A stretch of DNA of 64,000 nucleotides from Actinomadura macrotermitis (GTDB lineage: Bacteria; Actinomycetota; Actinomycetes; Streptosporangiales; Streptosporangiaceae), in contig NZ_WEGH01000003.1 of assembly GCF_009604375.1 (NCBI RefSeq), forward strand, positions 310,001-374,000, written 5' to 3'. The position numbers were made by a program, and so were the translations under genes. Below are positions 60,865-64,000 of this stretch, one piece after another. How positions within the stretch are numbered: the stretch's first letter is position 1; the number at the start of each line of letters is the position of its first letter. The notes below the pieces were generated by a model, which saw nothing but the letters and a program-made list of their open reading frames with translations, had not been told where the DNA came from and searched no databases.

Positions 60865-60908
60865 GGCGCGCCCAGAGGGATTCGAACCCCCGACCGTCGG
60901 ATTAGAAG
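60865..60908. repeat. Right attachment repeat (attR core) within tRNA-Arg
   Basis: Identical to 45465-45508. It covers the 3' acceptor strand, T-arm, variable region and the 3' part of the anticodon arm of the tRNA. Confidence 0.93.
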
Positions 60909-60940
60909 TCCGATGCTCTATCCGGCTGAGCTATGGGCGC
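60867..60940 (-). tRNA. tRNA-Arg (anticodon TCT)
   Basis: Full cloverleaf on the minus strand: 7-bp acceptor stem GCGCCCA/TGGGCGC, D-arm GCTC/GAGC, anticodon arm with loop CTTCTAA (anticodon TCT), and T-arm with TTCGAAT. CCA is not cleanly encoded. The 3' half is supplied by the integrated element and restores the gene. It is the insertion target of the AICE. Confidence 0.95.
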
Positions 60941-62200
60941 CTGGTGCGCACTGAGTGTAGAACGCGGCCGGTGGTCTTCGCACGGGCGTATTCGCCTGGT
61001 GGCGGTGCGGCGGGGCCGGATGCGGCGAAGATCACTGGGGCGCACGGCGATCGCCAGGGTGGCGAGGAGGGCCGTCGCGCCGCCGAGGGCCATGACGGTC
61101 GCGGGGGACGTGCGGTCCACGAGGACGCCGCCGGTGAGGGCGCCGGCCGAGAGCGTCGCCTGGAACGACGCGGTGAACAGGACGGACGCGGCCCCCGGCG
61201 CGTCCGGGGCCGCGTTCGCGAACCAGGTCTGCGAGCACACCGGGACGGCCCCGTAGGCGAAACCCCACAGGACCAGCAGGGCGATCACGGCGGCGGGCCG
61301 GTGGCCGAGGAGGGGCAGCAGCAGGGTCGCCGCGGCGATCCCTCCGGTGGCGGTCGCGAACGAGGCCCGCGGGAAGCGCGCCACGGCCGAGCCGCCGGCG
61401 AAGTTCCCCGCGATGCCCGCGACTCCGTAGACCAGCAGGAAGGTCGGCGTCAGGGAAGGGTCCAGGCGCGTGACGTCGGCCAGGAAAGGGGTCAGGTAGG
61501 TGTAGGTGCCGAAGTGGGCCAGGACGATCAGGAAGGTCACCAGGAGGGCGGACCGGATGCCGGTGCGGCCCAGCAGCACGCGCAGGGCGGCGGGGCGGGT
61601 GGTCTCCTCCGGCGGCAGCGGCGGGAGCAGGGCCCAGAGCGCGGCCAGTGTCACCGCCGCCAGCGCCGCCAGGACGGCGAACGCCGTCCGCCAGCCCGCG
61701 ACGTCCCCGACGAAGGTCCCCGCCGGGACGCCGAGCACCGAACCCAGCGGGACCGCCGAGAAGATCACGGCGGTGGCCCGGGGGACCGAGCGCGGCGGCA
61801 CCAGGCGGGCCGCGAGGCCGGCGCCGACCGACCAGAACCCGCCGACGACGATCCCGAGCAGCACCCGGGACAAAAGCATGACCGGGTAGCCCGGCGCGGC
61901 GGCCGCCAGGACGTTGGCCAGCAGGAGGAGGGCGGTGAAGGAGGCCAGCAGGCGTCTGCGGTCCAGGCGGGCGGTCGCGGCGGAGATCGTGGGCGCCGCG
62001 ACGGCGGCGAGCAGGCCCGGCATCGTCATCATCAGCCCGGCCGCGCCGTCCGAGACGGTGAAGCTCGCGCCGATCGGCGTCAGCAGGCCGACCGGGAGGA
62101 TCTCGGTGGTGACGATCGTGAAGATCCCCAGTGTCAGTGTGGCCACGGCCGCCCAGGCGCGCGGGGACGGTCGTTCGGTGGTCATCGGCATGTGTCCCAT
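60902..62200 (-). CDS. MFS exporter, DHA1 drug-efflux type, running into tRNA-Arg
   Basis: About 432 residues from ATG 62200 (ATGs at 62191 and 62185 are alternatives; none has a clear ribosome-binding site). Twelve hydrophobic segments; ATLTLGIFTIVTTEILPVGLL is typical of AraJ/Cmx-like efflux proteins. The natural end is probably near RRIRPRR, but no in-frame stop occurs there; the frame continues about 35 residues, 39 bp of them inside the tRNA gene (tail IAQPDRASDF). The tail is unlikely to matter for transport. Confidence 0.8.
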   Translation of the reverse strand: MGHMPMTTERPSPRAWAAVATLTLGIFTIVTTEILPVGLLTPIGASFTVSDGAAGLMMTMPGLLAAVAAPTISAATARLDRRRLLASFTALLLLANVLAAAAPGYPVMLLSRVLLGIVVGGFWSVGAGLAARLVPPRSVPRATAVIFSAVPLGSVLGVPAGTFVGDVAGWRTAFAVLAALAAVTLAALWALLPPLPPEETTRPAALRVLLGRTGIRSALLVTFLIVLAHFGTYTYLTPFLADVTRLDPSLTPTFLLVYGVAGIAGNFAGGSAVARFPRASFATATGGIAAATLLLPLLGHRPAAVIALLVLWGFAYGAVPVCSQTWFANAAPDAPGAASVLFTASFQATLSAGALTGGVLVDRTSPATVMALGGATALLATLAIAVRPSDLRRIRPRRTATRRIRPCEDHRPRSTLSAHQAPIAQPDRASDF

Positions 62201-62305
62201 TGCAGCGGCCGCCGGCGCGGGAGTCCGGCGGCTTTCCGACCTCACCGTGGACGACTGTTCCGGCTCTCACGGGAAAGGAGAGAGATCCACAGGAGGTGAA
62301 TCGTC

Positions 62306-62815
62306 ATGGTCGCCAGTGAGGTGAGCGGACGGACCGGTGCGCTTCGGCTGCCCGGGGTGTTGCTCGGGGTAGGGCTTGGGGGGTTCGTCGACGGCATCCT
62401 GCTCCACCAGGTACTGCAGTGGCACCACATGCTGACCAGTACCGACAGCGACAACATCGGCGTGAAGTACTACCCCGCCGACACGGTGCCGGGGCTGCAG
62501 ATGAACACGCTGTGGGACGGGATCTTCCATGTCGTGTGCTGGCTGGCCGTGCTGTCCGGCCTGGGGGTGCTCTACGCGCGGGTGACCCGGGACCGGCGGC
62601 GGGTCTGGACGTCCCGGGCACTGTGGGGCTGGGTCCTCGCGGGCTGGGGCCTGTTCAACCTGGTCGAAGGCGTCGTCGACCACCATCTTCTCGGCATCCA
62701 CCACGTCCGGTCGGGGCCCGGGCAGGTGTGGTGGGACGTCGCCTTCCTGGTTCTCGGGGCGCTGCTGGTGGCCGGTGGGTGGCTCCTTCAGCGCGGGGCG
62801 CCGCATGAGTCATGA
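62306..62815 (+). CDS. DUF2243 membrane protein
   Basis: 169 residues, four hydrophobic segments. GGFVDGILLHQVLQWHHM, WDGIFH and NLVEGVVDHHLLGIHHV are the histidine-rich signatures of DUF2243. It is commonly paired with CtaG-type proteins, as here, hinting at metal or haem-copper oxidase assembly. Strong AGGAGGTGA ribosome-binding site. Confidence 0.88.
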   Translation: MVASEVSGRTGALRLPGVLLGVGLGGFVDGILLHQVLQWHHMLTSTDSDNIGVKYYPADTVPGLQMNTLWDGIFHVVCWLAVLSGLGVLYARVTRDRRRVWTSRALWGWVLAGWGLFNLVEGVVDHHLLGIHHVRSGPGQVWWDVAFLVLGALLVAGGWLLQRGAPHES

Positions 62816-63599
62816 GATGCACGGCCCGGAGGGGCTGCTGCCGCTGCTGATGGCGGCCGGGTATCTGTGGCTGGTCGTCCGGGCGCGGCGGCGCGGCCCC
62901 TGGCCGGGGTGGCGCACCGGGGCGTTCCTTTTCGGCGTGGTGCTGGTGGCCGTCGCGCTGCTTCCGCCGATCGGGCCTTGGGCGCACGACGACTTCCGCG
63001 GGCACATGCTCCAGCACATGCTCATCGGCATGTACGCGCCCATCGCGCTGGTGCTGGGCGCCCCCGTCACGTTGCTGCTGCGCGCGCTGCCGGCGCGGCA
63101 GGCGCGGCGGGTGACGGCACTTCTCCGCAGCAGGGCGATGCGTGTCCTGGCCGATCCGGTCGTCGCCCTGCTGCTCAGCGTGGGCGTGCTGGGGGTGCTC
63201 TATTACAGCCCGCTGTACGGCGTCATGAGCGGGCAGCCGGTGCTGCACCACTTGCTGCACCTGCATTTCCTGCTGGCCGGGTGCCTGTTCGCCTGGGTGA
63301 TCGCCGGTCCCGACCCGGCTCCGCACCGGCCCGGCGTGCCGGCGCGGCTGGTGCTGCTGGGCGTCGCCGTCGCCGCGCACGCCACCGTCTCCCAGCTGAT
63401 GTACAGCGGCCTGTACCTGCGGGTGGACGCGCCCGCCGAGCAGATCCAGGGGGCGGCGCAGATCATGTACTACGGCGGCGACATCGCCGAGTTGCTGCTG
63501 GCCGCGGCGCTGGTGGCGGCCTGGCGTCCCGCGCGCGCCGGTGCGGACATGACGTCCTTCTCCTCAAAACAAGCCCAAGCCGTGCGTGGTCCTCGTTAG
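62805..63599 (+). CDS. CtaG-type cytochrome c oxidase assembly protein
   Basis: 264 residues, about seven transmembrane helices with conserved histidines (HMLQHMLIGMYAPIALVLGAPVTLLLRALP, HHLLHLHFLLAGCLFAW). This is the caa3_CtaG family involved in copper delivery to haem-copper oxidases. Start ATG 62805 overlaps the DUF2243 gene by 11 bp. Confidence 0.87.
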   Translation: MSHEMHGPEGLLPLLMAAGYLWLVVRARRRGPWPGWRTGAFLFGVVLVAVALLPPIGPWAHDDFRGHMLQHMLIGMYAPIALVLGAPVTLLLRALPARQARRVTALLRSRAMRVLADPVVALLLSVGVLGVLYYSPLYGVMSGQPVLHHLLHLHFLLAGCLFAWVIAGPDPAPHRPGVPARLVLLGVAVAAHATVSQLMYSGLYLRVDAPAEQIQGAAQIMYYGGDIAELLLAAALVAAWRPARAGADMTSFSSKQAQAVRGPR

Positions 63600-63649
63600 G
63601 GCGGGTAGGCGAGGCATCGCCCCTGAACCCTATGGAGGAAGGAGTCGAC

Positions 63650-64000
63650 GTGACGACCGCACGAGAGATCATGACGCCCGGCGCCGAGTGTGTGAGCGAG
63701 TCCGAGAGCGCCCTGGACGCGGCGCGGAAGATGGCCGACCTCGGGGTCGGCGCGCTGCCGATCTGCGGCAACGACGACCGGCTGAAGGGAATGCTGACCG
63801 ACCGCGACATCGTGGTGAAGGTCCTGGCCGAGGGCAAGGACCCCGGCACGACCAGGGCGGGCGAGCTGGCGCAGGGCGAGGCCGTCACCATCGGCGCCGA
63901 CGACGAGGCCGAGGAGATCCTGCGCACCATGGCCGACCACCAGGTCCGCCGGCTGCCGGTGATCGACGGCCACCGGCTCGTCGGCATCGTCGCGACCGCC
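63650..64000 (+). CDS. CBS-domain protein (partial, cut by window end)
   Basis: 117 residues visible, frame open at the edge. Two CBS motifs: IMTPGAECVSESESALDAARKMADLGVGALPI and, after LTDRDIVVKVL, a second block (RRLPVIDGHRLVGIVA). Small tandem-CBS proteins bind adenine nucleotides. GTG 63650 chosen for its GGAAGGAG; the in-frame ATG at 63632 overlaps that site. Confidence 0.88.
   Translation, partial: MTTAREIMTPGAECVSESESALDAARKMADLGVGALPICGNDDRLKGMLTDRDIVVKVLAEGKDPGTTRAGELAQGEAVTIGADDEAEEILRTMADHQVRRLPVIDGHRLVGIVATA

Larger units (their letters stand above)
45465..60908. mobile_element. AICE-type integrative element in tRNA-Arg(TCT)
   Basis: A 15,400-bp unit (repeat start to repeat start) bounded by identical 44-bp direct repeats, the right one being the 3' part of an intact tRNA-Arg gene. 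The integrase gene sits beside the tRNA, then excisionase, rolling-circle initiator, FtsK-type pump and GntR regulator in the order usual for actinomycete integrative and conjugative elements of the pSAM2 type. The left half is cargo: NTPase-TPR protein, two-gene AT-richer module, HAD phosphatase and HTH/TPR regulator. All core genes look intact, so the element may still be mobile. Confidence 0.92.

Overview
The window is very high in G+C, codes densely with a strong third-position G/C bias, and uses many GTG starts. It carries a SARP regulator, phenazine genes and an actinomycete-type integrative element. I read it as chromosome from a filamentous actinomycete (Streptomyces or Streptosporangiales/Actinomadura type; the genus cannot be fixed from sequence alone).

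About 0.5-30.2 kb is a biosynthetic gene cluster built around a phenazine pathway. The rightward operon (11.1-28.1 kb) holds phzB, phzC, phzD, phzE, phzF and phzG, each with recognisable catalytic residues, plus hydroxylases and a methyltransferase. It also holds a second chorismate branch: a fused aminodeoxychorismate synthase (PIKGT motif), a PabC-type lyase and two adenylate-forming ligases. That branch should make 4-aminobenzoate and activate an aryl acid. The leftward operon (8.1-0.5 kb) holds an atypical ANL enzyme plus an aldehyde-dehydrogenase-fold reductase (EhpF/EhpG-like carboxylate reduction as in griseoluteic acid biosynthesis), a flavin oxidase, an exporter, a stand-alone ACP and an acyltransferase that lacks the malonyl-binding arginine. 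A convergent VOC protein (EhpR-like resistance candidate) and an FkbH-type glyceryl loader close the cluster. Inference: a griseoluteic-acid-like phenazine decorated with a glyceryl-type acyl group from FkbH/ACP/AT, and possibly with a 4-aminobenzoyl unit. A SARP with an NB-ARC domain lies between the operons, and 11-bp-spaced heptamers resembling SARP boxes lie on both sides of it.

About 30.3-45.4 kb is ordinary chromosome: a TetR repressor facing a secreted lipase across a tandem palindromic operator, an alpha/beta hydrolase, glycosidases GH3 and GH5 (the GH5 is fused to a membrane domain), an F420-NADP reductase-like protein, an inositol-monophosphatase-like protein and a LysR regulator. 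Embedded at 32.8-38.0 kb is a tightly coupled three-gene operon: HNH nuclease fused to a pseudokinase, Upf1-type SF1 helicase, and a winged-helix protein. It looks like an uncharacterised, Mokosh-like anti-phage system and is the strongest candidate here for something new.

45,465-60,908 is a complete 15.4-kb integrative (AICE-type) element inserted in the 3' half of tRNA-Arg(TCT). It is bounded by 44-bp direct repeats and has a diverged 26-bp repeat inside each end. Its backbone is GntR regulator, SCO3933-like regulator, small Spd-like proteins, FtsK-type DNA pump, rolling-circle initiator, excisionase and tyrosine integrase. Its cargo is a membrane-anchored P-loop NTPase with near-identical TPR repeats, an AT-richer two-gene module of unknown function, a HAD phosphatase and an HTH/TPR regulator.

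From 60.9 kb to the end: an MFS exporter whose frame runs into the tRNA gene, a DUF2243 protein, a CtaG-type cytochrome oxidase assembly protein and a CBS-domain protein cut by the window edge.
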